Source: an uncultured Synergistales bacterium (GTDB lineage Bacteria > Synergistota > Synergistia > Synergistales > Aminobacteriaceae). Taken from it: a stretch of DNA of 27,283 bases. The position numbers and the translations under genes were made by a program. Within the stretch, counting starts at the first letter, position 1, and the number at the start of each line of letters is the position of its first letter. Below, piece by piece: positions 7,450-15,044 of the stretch. Under the pieces are notes generated by a model, which saw only the letters and a program-made list of their open reading frames with translations, ran no database searches and had not been told where the DNA came from. The DNA lies in NCBI GenBank assembly GCA_905233335.1, contig CAJOED010000001.1, positions 1-27,283 of the forward strand, given 5' to 3'.

Positions 7450-9681
7450 ATGAATAACCTCATGAAGTGCTACATGCAATACGCACGCGGCGAAAAGAAC
7501 AGCACTATCTTCAACGTAATGTTTGCGCCCTTTGCGTTGATGAGCAGCGTAATAATTTCGTCGATGGATTTTTTGAGGAGGCACGGCATCATGAAGGTGG
7601 AAGAGCCTCCCCTGCCGTTAATCAGCGTCGGAAACCTCACATACGGCGGCACGAACAAGACACCCTTTGTCGAAATGCTCGCGAAATTTGCTCTGTCCCG
7701 TAACATTAAGGCCGGAATAGTTACGCGGGGTTACACTGGGAAATCCCACGACGTAATACTCATCAGGAATGGAGAAGGAAGACGTGAACTCACCGGAGAT
7801 GAGCCGTTATTGTTGTCGCGCGAACTTCCTGAAGTCCCCGTAGCCGTCGCGAAACACAGAATAGCGGGTGTGAGGGCATTGCGTGAGGCCGGAGCAGAAC
7901 TCGTTATTGCTGACGACGCATTCCAGCACAAACAGCTTGGCCGGGACGTTGATATTGTGCTGATTGACGCTATATGCCCTTTCGGTAACAATAAGCTCAT
8001 GCCCGCAGGAATTATGCGCGAAAAGACAGAGTCGCTTCACCGTGCTGATGTTATCGTGCTGACGAAATCGGATCAGGTTGCGCCGGAAGAACTGAATGCG
8101 TTACGCGAGCACGTCAAGAATTACGCTGACGAGTCGAGAATATTCACCTCACGGATTGACGCTGACGGGTGGATATTGCGCGGAGTGAGTGAGGCACCGA
8201 AGGCAGGAGGGAGGGTCTTTGCGTTCTCTGCGATAGGAAGCCCGGAAAGTTTTTCGCGTTCGATAAGGAGTGCGGGACTCTTCATGACGTGCCATAAGAA
8301 ATTCAGCGATCATCACGCATACTCACAAAGGGACTTGGAGAAAGTATACAGCCTCGCGAAAAAGAACAACGCCGACTTCATAATGTGCACCGAAAAAGAC
8401 CTCTACAATTTCCCGGAAAATTATGAATGGAGCTTTGATATACCGCTTGCAATCCCGAAAGTGAAAGCCGTCGTGAATGAAACCGAAAAATTTTTTGCCC
8501 TTCTCACGGAATTATTACAGCCTCATATAGTAGTAGCTTCTAACGGTTACGGGGAGGACGCAATCGGTGTAGTGCTCGCGAAAAAGTTACGTGCGAAATT
8601 CCCTCTGTCAGATGTTGCCGCGTTTCCGTTGGTGGGACGGGGTGAAGCATATTCTCGTGAGGGCTTTGCGGTGAAGTCTGCTCCGTCGGTAACTCCTTCA
8701 GGCGGTGTTCTGAAATACAGTTTCCGGGACTTATGGGGCGACATGAGAGCCGGCCTCCTGAAACACATTCGCTCACAATTGCAGGACTGGCGGAAAATCT
8801 CCGGGAAAATCCGCACTCCCATATGCGTCGGGGACGTGTACTTGCTGCTGAACACTCTATGGGGTTCGGGGAAGCGTCCGTTATTCGCCGCAACCGCAAA
8901 GACCGTATATCTTTCCGGGCACTGGCGTAGTGAGCGGGTAATCATCAACAAGTTCACTTTGCGGACGTGGACACGGGACAAGAAGAGCGCGGAACAGCTC
9001 GGCGGGAACGCTGTATTTTCGGGGAGTCCGATAATGGATCTCTTGTGCGAAAATGGAGCTGACTATGTACGCGGTGATGTTGTTCTGTTACTGCCGGGAA
9101 GCCGTCAGCGTGCCTGCAATGACGTAAAACTCCTGCTTGATGCCGTCGAAATCATGAGTGCTGGCGGTGAAGGTGTTTTCAGAATGGTATTAGCTCCGAC
9201 CCTTCCGTTTGATGATTTTTTTGCGGCGTGTGAAAGTTACGGGTGGCAGAAAAATTCTGATACCCTCACGAAAAACAACATCACCATATCCCTCACGTAT
9301 GAACCTGTTGCGCGGGCTGTGGACGGCGTGAAAATTCTGCTCGGCTTGGGCGGGACTGCTAACCAGTTGTGCGCGGGCTTGGGCATCCCGGTAATATCGA
9401 TTGACGAGAAAGGGAAGAGAGTACAGAAAAAATTACTCGGTGATTCAGAAATTCTCACGGAAGCGAACGGGGCTTCTCTTGCGGAGTGTGCTTTGCGTGT
9501 GCTGGGCGATAAGGAGCTGTACGAGTTCATGAGCAGGGCAGGACGCGAGAGAATGGGACAGCCGGGGGCACTTGATGACATTGTGAGTTATACATGTGAT
9601 GTTTTGGGATGGGACGCACGAGAGAAAGTCTACAATATTTTTAGCAAGGAGAAAGATTTACATGTGGCACGGAAGATTTAA
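7450..9681 (+). CDS. lpxK: Tetraacyldisaccharide 4'-kinase (LpxK) fused to a lipid-A-disaccharide synthase-related glycosyltransferase domain
   Basis: Residues 1 to about 355 form an LpxK domain: an N-terminal membrane-proximal helix, then ISVGNLTYGGTNKTPF (59-73), the unusual LpxK P-loop, here with Asn where GGTGKTP is usual; TRGYTGKS; GDEPLLL; DDAFQH; VLTKSD; and SDHHAYS. LpxK phosphorylates the 4' position of the lipid A disaccharide. From about residue 358 the protein continues into a second enzyme-like domain of about 385 residues starting IVVASNGYGEDAIG. It contains ICVGDVYLLL, FSGSPIMDLL, LLLPGSR and LLGLGGTANQLCAGLGIPVIS, resembling the lipid-A-disaccharide synthase-related proteins of cyanobacteria and Deinococcus. 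I prefer the ATG at 7450 because GGAG at 7436-7439 is 10 nt upstream; an in-frame ATG at 7441 overlaps msbA and has no usable ribosome site. The 3' end overlaps argH by 20 bp. Confidence 0.85.
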   Translation: MNNLMKCYMQYARGEKNSTIFNVMFAPFALMSSVIISSMDFLRRHGIMKVEEPPLPLISVGNLTYGGTNKTPFVEMLAKFALSRNIKAGIVTRGYTGKSHDVILIRNGEGRRELTGDEPLLLSRELPEVPVAVAKHRIAGVRALREAGAELVIADDAFQHKQLGRDVDIVLIDAICPFGNNKLMPAGIMREKTESLHRADVIVLTKSDQVAPEELNALREHVKNYADESRIFTSRIDADGWILRGVSEAPKAGGRVFAFSAIGSPESFSRSIRSAGLFMTCHKKFSDHHAYSQRDLEKVYSLAKKNNADFIMCTEKDLYNFPENYEWSFDIPLAIPKVKAVVNETEKFFALLTELLQPHIVVASNGYGEDAIGVVLAKKLRAKFPLSDVAAFPLVGRGEAYSREGFAVKSAPSVTPSGGVLKYSFRDLWGDMRAGLLKHIRSQLQDWRKISGKIRTPICVGDVYLLLNTLWGSGKRPLFAATAKTVYLSGHWRSERVIINKFTLRTWTRDKKSAEQLGGNAVFSGSPIMDLLCENGADYVRGDVVLLLPGSRQRACNDVKLLLDAVEIMSAGGEGVFRMVLAPTLPFDDFFAACESYGWQKNSDTLTKNNITISLTYEPVARAVDGVKILLGLGGTANQLCAGLGIPVISIDEKGKRVQKKLLGDSEILTEANGASLAECALRVLGDKELYEFMSRAGRERMGQPGALDDIVSYTCDVLGWDAREKVYNIFSKEKDLHVARKI

Positions 9682-11020
9682 ACACGACACAGCCGGAATA
9701 GTTCAGGACTTCACACAGTCGCTTGATATTGACTGGCTGATGTATGACGCTGATATACAGGGGAGTATTGCGCATGTTCGTATGCTCGGCAAAACAGGAA
9801 TATTACCCCCCGATGAGGCCGCAAAGATTGAGGCGGGATTATTGCGCGTGAAACAGGAGATTGATGCCGGAGACTTCACACCGTCAGAATCACTTGAGGA
9901 CGTTCACATGAACATAGAGGCAAGACTTACGGAGATTGAGCCGCTCGGAGCGAAACTTCACACGGCGCGTTCACGAAATGACCAGGTAGCAACGACGACG
10001 AGAATATACCTTCGCACACGCCTTCATGAACTTAAGCAGGAGTTACGGGAACTTCTTACGGTCATCATCACGAACGCAGAACGGCACAAAGACATCATCA
10101 TACCGGGCTATACTCACATGCAGCAGGCACAGCCCATCTCAATGGGACACTACTGGCTGTCATGGTTCGAGGCATTCCGACGCGATATGTCCCGTCTGAA
10201 CTTTGTGCTTGCTTCACTCGACGAGTGCCCTTTGGGAGCAGGAGCACTGGCCGGATCCACTCTTCCCATTGACCGCGAATATACTTCAGAGCTTCTGGAC
10301 TTTTCGCGCCCGACACGCAACAGCCTCGACACCGTAGCAAACCGGGACTACATGACCGACTATCACTATTTCGCGTCAGTGTTCATGATTCACGTTTCGC
10401 GCCTGTGCACCGACCTCATTACGTGGAACACGCAGGAGTTTGCGTTTATCGTTCTGCCTGATGAGTTCTGCACGGGGTCAAGCATGATGCCGCAAAAGAA
10501 AAATCCTGATGTCCTAGAATTATCGCGCGGAAAAACAGGACAAATAATCGGACACATGATAGATCTGCTAATGAACCTTAAGGGCTTGCCGATGACGTAC
10601 AACCGGGACTTGCAGGAGGACAAGCGCGGGCTTTGGGCTTCACTTGACACTGTCGGGAGCGTCATGAAGATTATTGCGTCGCTTCTTGAGCGTGTTGATG
10701 TCGACGAGGCAGCAGCACTCCGGGGATTTTCGCGTGGCTATTCACTTGCTACGGACGTTGCTGAATGGCTCGTGATGAAGGGCGTTCCGTTCCGTGAAGC
10801 TCATCAGCAGGTCGGGCGGCTCGTGGGCTGGTGCATTGAGAATAATATTGCGTTCGGTGAGATGAGTTTATCACAGTGGCAGGAACATATACCTGAAGCA
10901 GACCCGGAATTGCTGAAAATCTTAACGCCTCGTGAAAGTGTGATGAGAAGAGATACATACGGCGGGACGGGATTTTTGCAGGTGGAGAAACAGATACAGG
11001 AAGCGAAAACAAGAATATGA
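9662..11020 (+). CDS. argH: Argininosuccinate lyase
   Basis: This 452-residue protein is the usual length for ArgH. It splits argininosuccinate into arginine and fumarate, the last step of arginine synthesis, as a cytoplasmic homotetramer. Visible signatures are HTARSRNDQVATTTR (about 100-114), GYTHMQQAQP with the proposed catalytic-region His152, and the fumarase/aspartase superfamily loop TGSSMMPQKKNPD (271-283) carrying the catalytic Ser. The start is the ATG at 9662, giving MWHGRF; AAGGAG at 9646-9651 is 10 nt upstream. The reading frame is open further upstream, but that segment lies within the LpxK gene and matches nothing in the family. The gene is the last of the lipid A operon and no other arginine genes are nearby. 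Confidence 0.95.
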   Translation: MWHGRFKHDTAGIVQDFTQSLDIDWLMYDADIQGSIAHVRMLGKTGILPPDEAAKIEAGLLRVKQEIDAGDFTPSESLEDVHMNIEARLTEIEPLGAKLHTARSRNDQVATTTRIYLRTRLHELKQELRELLTVIITNAERHKDIIIPGYTHMQQAQPISMGHYWLSWFEAFRRDMSRLNFVLASLDECPLGAGALAGSTLPIDREYTSELLDFSRPTRNSLDTVANRDYMTDYHYFASVFMIHVSRLCTDLITWNTQEFAFIVLPDEFCTGSSMMPQKKNPDVLELSRGKTGQIIGHMIDLLMNLKGLPMTYNRDLQEDKRGLWASLDTVGSVMKIIASLLERVDVDEAAALRGFSRGYSLATDVAEWLVMKGVPFREAHQQVGRLVGWCIENNIAFGEMSLSQWQEHIPEADPELLKILTPRESVMRRDTYGGTGFLQVEKQIQEAKTRI

Positions 11021-11027
11021 GAACAAC

Positions 11028-11066
11028 AGCGGCTAGTGAACAGTGCAGAACTACCCACCAGCCGCT
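11028..11066. terminator. Inverted repeat between convergent argH and the parvulin gene
   Basis: AGCGGCTaGTG (11028-11038) pairs with CACcAGCCGCT (11056-11066), an 11-bp stem with one mismatch and a 17-nt loop. It lies in the 53-bp gap between two convergent stops, the place for a bidirectional terminator. Neither side has a proper T tract, so termination is inferred from position and stem only. Confidence 0.45.
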
Positions 11067-11073
11067 AATCACC

Positions 11074-11901
11074 CTAAAATCTTTCTACCTGATATTTGCC
11101 TTCAAGTTCCTTTGCGTGCTCCTGCAGAACTTCCTGCGTCTTCTGTCCTTTGAGTTCCTGCAAAATCTGCGGCTTCACCTGCTCAAACGGTGCGGGGGAT
11201 TCCGGGATTTTCTCCTCCAGCTTGATGATGTGTATCCCGAACTGCGACTTCACCGGCTCCGAAACATCACCGGGCTTTTCGAGTCCGAACGCTGCCTTCT
11301 CGAACTCCGGCACCATTACTCCGCGCGGAAATTCTCCCAAGTCCCCTCCGTTGATTGCGCTTCCGGGATCTGTCGAGTACTTTTTCGCAACGGCATCAAA
11401 TGACACTCCCGACGCTAATTCTGCCTGGACTTTTGCGAGTGCCTCATCACCGCTCACGAGTATATGACGCGCATGAACTCTCTCCGGCTGTGTGAATAAT
11501 TTTGTGTTGTCGTCGTAGAATTTTTTTGCTTCGTCATCACTGACTGTTATTGCGTCGATAATCTCACGCATTGCCGCCTGTGCAAGCATAGCCCTTCTTG
11601 TGTTCGCAAGTGCTTTCTGAAATGCGGGTGTCTCATCAAGTTTCTGCGCTTTACCCTCAAGAGCATAGAGCCTCATGGAGATAACGTCATCAACGATTAA
11701 TTTTCGTCCCTGTTCCGTCATGTACATCATCATAGCCTGCTGTCCGAAAGGCTGAATGAACGCGAGAACTTCACTCTCTGTTATGTCTGAGCTTCCCACG
11801 CGGGCGAGAACTTTGTCGGTTCCCTCGTCAACGTCAGCACAAAACGCCGCACCCGAAAACAACGCAACCAGTATCAATGACGCAAAAATTTTTCTCATCA
11901 T
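11074..11901 (-). CDS. Secreted parvulin-type peptidyl-prolyl cis-trans isomerase (PpiC/SurA/PrsA-like foldase)
   Basis: This 275-residue protein has a signal peptide (MMRKIFASLILVALFSGAAFCA, residues 1-22), a SurA/PrsA-like helical N-domain (about 28-125) and one parvulin rotamase domain (about 143-230). The rotamase domain shows HARHILV, STDPGSAINGGDLGEF, MVPEFEKAAF and FGIHIIKLEE. It should assist folding of exported or outer-membrane proteins in the periplasm. No lipobox is clear, so a soluble periplasmic form is more likely than the PrsA lipoprotein type. The start at 11901 is set by AGGAGG 10 nt upstream (complement of 11912-11917); an ATG one codon later is less well spaced. It is transcribed divergently from the small membrane protein at 12005. 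Confidence 0.9.
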   Translation of the reverse strand: MMRKIFASLILVALFSGAAFCADVDEGTDKVLARVGSSDITESEVLAFIQPFGQQAMMMYMTEQGRKLIVDDVISMRLYALEGKAQKLDETPAFQKALANTRRAMLAQAAMREIIDAITVSDDEAKKFYDDNTKLFTQPERVHARHILVSGDEALAKVQAELASGVSFDAVAKKYSTDPGSAINGGDLGEFPRGVMVPEFEKAAFGLEKPGDVSEPVKSQFGIHIIKLEEKIPESPAPFEQVKPQILQELKGQKTQEVLQEHAKELEGKYQVERF

Positions 11902-11956
11902 AAAAAAATGACCTCCTGAATAAATGAAAATTTCTCAAAGTTTATCACAGTGCGAA

Positions 11957-11984
11957 ATTTTACCGTATAATAATTGCATTTCAA
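11957..11984 (-). promoter_or_regulatory. Probable sigma70-type promoter of the parvulin gene
   Basis: On the minus strand TTGAAA (complement of 11979-11984) is followed after 16 bp by TAAAAT (complement of 11957-11962), a good match to the housekeeping consensus, about 55 bp upstream of the start codon. On the opposite strand a TATAAT at 11966-11971 may serve the plus-strand gene at 12005, so the divergent promoters overlap. Confidence 0.5.
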
Positions 11985-12004
11985 TTTATCGGAGCTGATT
12001 TATT

Positions 12005-12280
12005 TTGCGCGTTGTAAACACTCAAGTAGTTCTTGCCTTGTCGATATGGATTTTGGGCTTTGCATTTATGGTCTTGGGCTGGCTTGTCGGTGAACTTTCC
12101 GAAAAATACGGCCGCATTCCCGGAAAAATAATCTACAGGATCGGCGCAGTAATCGTTGCTGTTCCCGTGATAATAGCTCTGTGGAAATTATCGGCTGTGC
12201 TGTACGTAAACCGCTTCAACATTGCGACATACATAAACAACACGTTCCAGTTCCTGCAGGACGCAATAAAAGTTCTGTGA
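12005..12280 (+). CDS. Small two-helix membrane protein, unknown function
   Basis: This is a 91-residue product with two hydrophobic segments (about 8-28 and 43-68) separated by a charged loop (ELSEKYGRIPGK). No family is recognised. It starts with TTG at 12005, chosen because GGAG at 11991-11994 is 10 nt upstream and no ATG is available. The next gene, a CPBP-type protease, starts 1 bp after its stop, so the two are almost certainly co-translated. A partner or regulatory subunit of the protease is a reasonable guess from context only. Confidence 0.7.
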   Translation: MRVVNTQVVLALSIWILGFAFMVLGWLVGELSEKYGRIPGKIIYRIGAVIVAVPVIIALWKLSAVLYVNRFNIATYINNTFQFLQDAIKVL

Positions 12281-12281
12281 T

Positions 12282-12815
12282 ATGGGTACAATTATCGGGC
12301 TTATAGCGGCGGCGTTCATGCTGTACTTTCCGTACGAGTGGTGCAGGCGTCGTCGTGAAAGCGAAGAGTCTTACGGCCTGAAATGGTATCTCACGAAAAA
12401 CTCAAAGCGTGATGTAGTTGTTGCGCTGGTGATTACGCTTGTGCCGCTGACGTTCATAACGTTCATATGGCCGTACGAGTGGGGCGGGCGTGGGCTGAAA
12501 CACCCGTCGTTATGGCGTGCGGTTGACCAGCTCGGCGGAGGGATAGCGGCGGCATTCATTGAGGAAACATTTTTTCGGGGCTGGCTTCAGACTCTGACGG
12601 TGCGCAAGTTCGGCGTGTATGCAGGGATATTCATAGCAACATTATTATTCGCGTTGAGTCATCTCGTGGCATTAACGGGTTGGCTGAGAGTAGCTACGTT
12701 CTTTCCGGGACTGGTAATGGGAATTTTGCGGCATCGTGGAGGGTCTGTGCTTCCGTCGATAATATATCATGCTGTCTGTAACGTTTGGGCAGTATGGCTT
12801 GCTCCTGTGCCGTGA
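12282..12815 (+). CDS. CPBP-family glutamic-type intramembrane protease (possible Synerg-CTERM/MrtS-like sorting protease)
   Basis: This 177-residue multi-pass membrane protein has the three CPBP (CAAX protease/bacteriocin-processing) motifs: EETFFRG with Glu94, Glu95 and Arg99; FALSHL with His127; and IIYHAVCN with His163. These form the intramembrane glutamic protease active site. In Synergistetes, a CPBP protease (MrtS) is proposed to process proteins carrying a C-terminal Synerg-CTERM sorting signal. This short, stand-alone protein could be that enzyme, but no CTERM-bearing substrate is visible in the window, so the assignment is tentative. The gene starts 1 bp after the small membrane protein stop, with no clear ribosome site of its own. 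Confidence 0.8.
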   Translation: MGTIIGLIAAAFMLYFPYEWCRRRRESEESYGLKWYLTKNSKRDVVVALVITLVPLTFITFIWPYEWGGRGLKHPSLWRAVDQLGGGIAAAFIEETFFRGWLQTLTVRKFGVYAGIFIATLLFALSHLVALTGWLRVATFFPGLVMGILRHRGGSVLPSIIYHAVCNVWAVWLAPVP

Positions 12816-12901
12816 AAAAATTTCTGCTTGTCGTGTTCATGCTGTGCGTTTCTCATGAGGGTGTAGAGTGTCATATACCCTGCTGGAGAAATAATTACGT
12901 T

Positions 12902-13939
12902 ATGATAAAATTTCTACTTGCTATGTTCCTGTTTGTGTTCGCGTCGGTCTCACACGCCGAGAATTTTCTTGAGCTGCGTATCCCCTGCAATGTCGGCAAA
13001 AACGTCATCGCAATTCTCCCCGCCGGAGAAGTCATCACTCTTGGCCGTGTGCTCATGCTCCCCGCAAAGACCAACTACCCTGCATACACCGCAAGCAAGT
13101 GGTGCACTCCGTCGACTGTGTGCGCTTCTGCTGTGAACGCCGTGCATATACTCATCGACATAGAGAACGAACGCGGGCGGATAATCTCTCTTCTTCCTGC
13201 CGTAACGACAGCACCTGCCGCAGAAAGAGGCTCATTCTTTGCGCTCGATATTCCTGCAGGTTCGGGATTGTTCGGTGGGTTTGCGCCGCTCGTCGGGTCA
13301 AGCGTGAGTGTACTGCATGACGGCCAAGAGTCAGCACTCGTTGATGTCCCTTCAGAGAATGACACCGTAATAATCCGTTCACCTCTTCCCGAAAACCCCG
13401 AATACTTCATGCTCGACATCGAGAACAGGCCGGGCGGACGTGTGATTGCGTACGGTCATGAAGGAGTGAAGGTCATTGCGCGGGCAATGCGTCCCGTAGG
13501 TGGTGTCGGACGTTTTGAGGGCACATACTATCAGGGCAGGGGGAGAATACGCGCTTCACATGCGGGAGTTATCGATGTGTCGACTTCACGGCGCGGGAAA
13601 ATCGGAGGACTTCAGATTATGCCCCTGAAACACGCACTGACCTCGCCGGAAATGATTAACGCGTGGAGATTAACACAGTGGCTTATTGTTGCGCCCCTTC
13701 CCGGAATGCCTGACCTTGAAGGACAGCCGCCGATGTTCAAGAATGCTTTTGTGCCGGGTACGGGTGAAGGGGACAGACTGCCGGACATTTGGAGCAGTTA
13801 CGGACGCAAACCCATAGTGTTATGCAGGAGGAACGGCGGGAACTGGGAATTTATGCCGGAAGGTTCCGGGCGCGTTGATGACGGGCTGCGGGACGTTACG
13901 CACTTGCGGCTGTATTTTCCGGCATGGTTGGAGCTATAG
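12902..13939 (+). CDS. Secreted protein of unknown function
   Basis: From the ATG at 12902 the product is 345 residues with a clean signal peptide (MIKFLLAMFLFVFASVSHA, then ENFLEL). No family is recognised. The mature part looks beta-rich, with Gly/Pro turns, several Cys residues (NVGKN region, SKWCTPSTVCASA) and a C-terminal segment RLPDIWSSYGRKPIVLCRR. The frame is open further upstream: a GTG at 12812 overlaps the stop of the protease gene (GTGA) and would add a second, similar hydrophobic leader. I chose 12902 because it gives a normal signal peptide and has GGAG at 12885-12888, although the spacing (13 nt) is long. It overlaps the nagA 3' end tail-to-tail by 6 bp. Confidence 0.7.
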   Translation: MIKFLLAMFLFVFASVSHAENFLELRIPCNVGKNVIAILPAGEVITLGRVLMLPAKTNYPAYTASKWCTPSTVCASAVNAVHILIDIENERGRIISLLPAVTTAPAAERGSFFALDIPAGSGLFGGFAPLVGSSVSVLHDGQESALVDVPSENDTVIIRSPLPENPEYFMLDIENRPGGRVIAYGHEGVKVIARAMRPVGGVGRFEGTYYQGRGRIRASHAGVIDVSTSRRGKIGGLQIMPLKHALTSPEMINAWRLTQWLIVAPLPGMPDLEGQPPMFKNAFVPGTGEGDRLPDIWSSYGRKPIVLCRRNGGNWEFMPEGSGRVDDGLRDVTHLRLYFPAWLEL

Positions 13940-15040
13940 TATTTCTCCGTCCTTCATGACCCACACTGTATTGAGTTCACAGTCAAGCGCAACGAGATCC
14001 GCCGCATTTCCTTCAACAATACCTGCCTCAATCCCTATAGCCCTGGCAGGATTTACCGCCGCACACTTCACAGCCGACTCAAGAGGGACATTCATATTTT
14101 TCACGGCGTACTTCATGCAGTCCATCAAGTTCGTAACGCTTCCCGCAATCGTCCTCATGTCAGAGAGTGTTGCTTTGTTGCCGCGCTTGATGACTTTCTG
14201 TCCGCCGAGTTCGTAATCACCGTCAGGCATCCCGGCAGCCTCCATAGAGTCGCTGATGAATATCACTCTGTCATCACCGAACATTCGCAAAGTATTTCTG
14301 ACAACAGCGGGGTGAATGTGAACTCCGTCGCATATGAGTTCGACGCTGACGTTTTCGTTTTCGACTGCGGCGATAATCGGTCCCGGCTCTCTGTGGTTTA
14401 TGGGATTCATTGCGTTGTACAGGTGAGTAACCTGCTGTGCTCCGAGCGTGAAGGCTTTTTGTGCTGTGTCGTAATTCGCTGATGTGTGAGCGATTGATAT
14501 TCTTGCTATGTTCTTTGCCTTCTCTATGAACTCAAAAGCTCCGTCGACTTCCGGCGCAACTACGGCAATGCGTATCAGTCCCCCGGAAGCGTCCTGCAGT
14601 CTTGCGAGCATGTCAGCATCAGGGCGTGCGATGTATTCGGGGTTTTGTGCTCCGATTTTTGCGGGGGAAATGAACGGCCCTTCAAGATACACTCCGGCCA
14701 AGCCGTGAAAATCTCTTGCGGCTGTCATTATGCGGAGAAGTTCGTGTTCGGGGAGCGTCATTGTTGCGGGACAAATTGTTGTGATGCCCTGTGAGGCTTC
14801 ATAGTCCGCTATGGCTTTGAGGGCTTCAGGAGTTCCCTCGCAGAAATCATGACCCATGCACCCGTGAAAATGTATGTCCGTCAGTCCCGGAATAATGTAG
14901 AGATTTTCGGCGTTGATTGTGTTAGGGTTGTCGGGTATGTTGTTCGTGATTTTGCTGCCGGAAATGTATACGTCCCCCGTGTGAAAGTGATTGTCGCTAC
15001 CAAATACATTACCGTTCTGAATTATGATATTGTCTGACAT
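13934..15040 (-). CDS. nagA: N-acetylglucosamine-6-phosphate deacetylase
   Basis: This 368-residue amidohydrolase-fold enzyme converts GlcNAc-6-P to glucosamine-6-P in the cytoplasm. It shows the N-terminal DIHFHG (His57, His59), YLEGPF with metal ligand Glu120, IAHTSAN with His185, VTHLYNAMN with His206, CDGVHIHP (His241, His243) and the catalytic Asp264 in ISDSMEAAG. All residues expected for activity are present and the length is typical (about 380). It is the last gene of the GlcNAc operon, 4 bp after the ankyrin-repeat gene. GGAGG at the end of that gene, 15 nt upstream, is the only ribosome-site candidate and is far from the ATG, so coupling is likely. Confidence 0.95.
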   Translation of the reverse strand: MSDNIIIQNGNVFGSDNHFHTGDVYISGSKITNNIPDNPNTINAENLYIIPGLTDIHFHGCMGHDFCEGTPEALKAIADYEASQGITTICPATMTLPEHELLRIMTAARDFHGLAGVYLEGPFISPAKIGAQNPEYIARPDADMLARLQDASGGLIRIAVVAPEVDGAFEFIEKAKNIARISIAHTSANYDTAQKAFTLGAQQVTHLYNAMNPINHREPGPIIAAVENENVSVELICDGVHIHPAVVRNTLRMFGDDRVIFISDSMEAAGMPDGDYELGGQKVIKRGNKATLSDMRTIAGSVTNLMDCMKYAVKNMNVPLESAVKCAAVNPARAIGIEAGIVEGNAADLVALDCELNTVWVMKDGEIL

Positions 15041-15044
15041 AGTT

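Noticed and set aside
9596..9661. Upstream extension of argH to an ATG at 9596
   Set aside because: The added residues lie inside the lpxK fusion gene, match nothing in ArgH, and the AAGGAG at 9646-9651 points to 9662.
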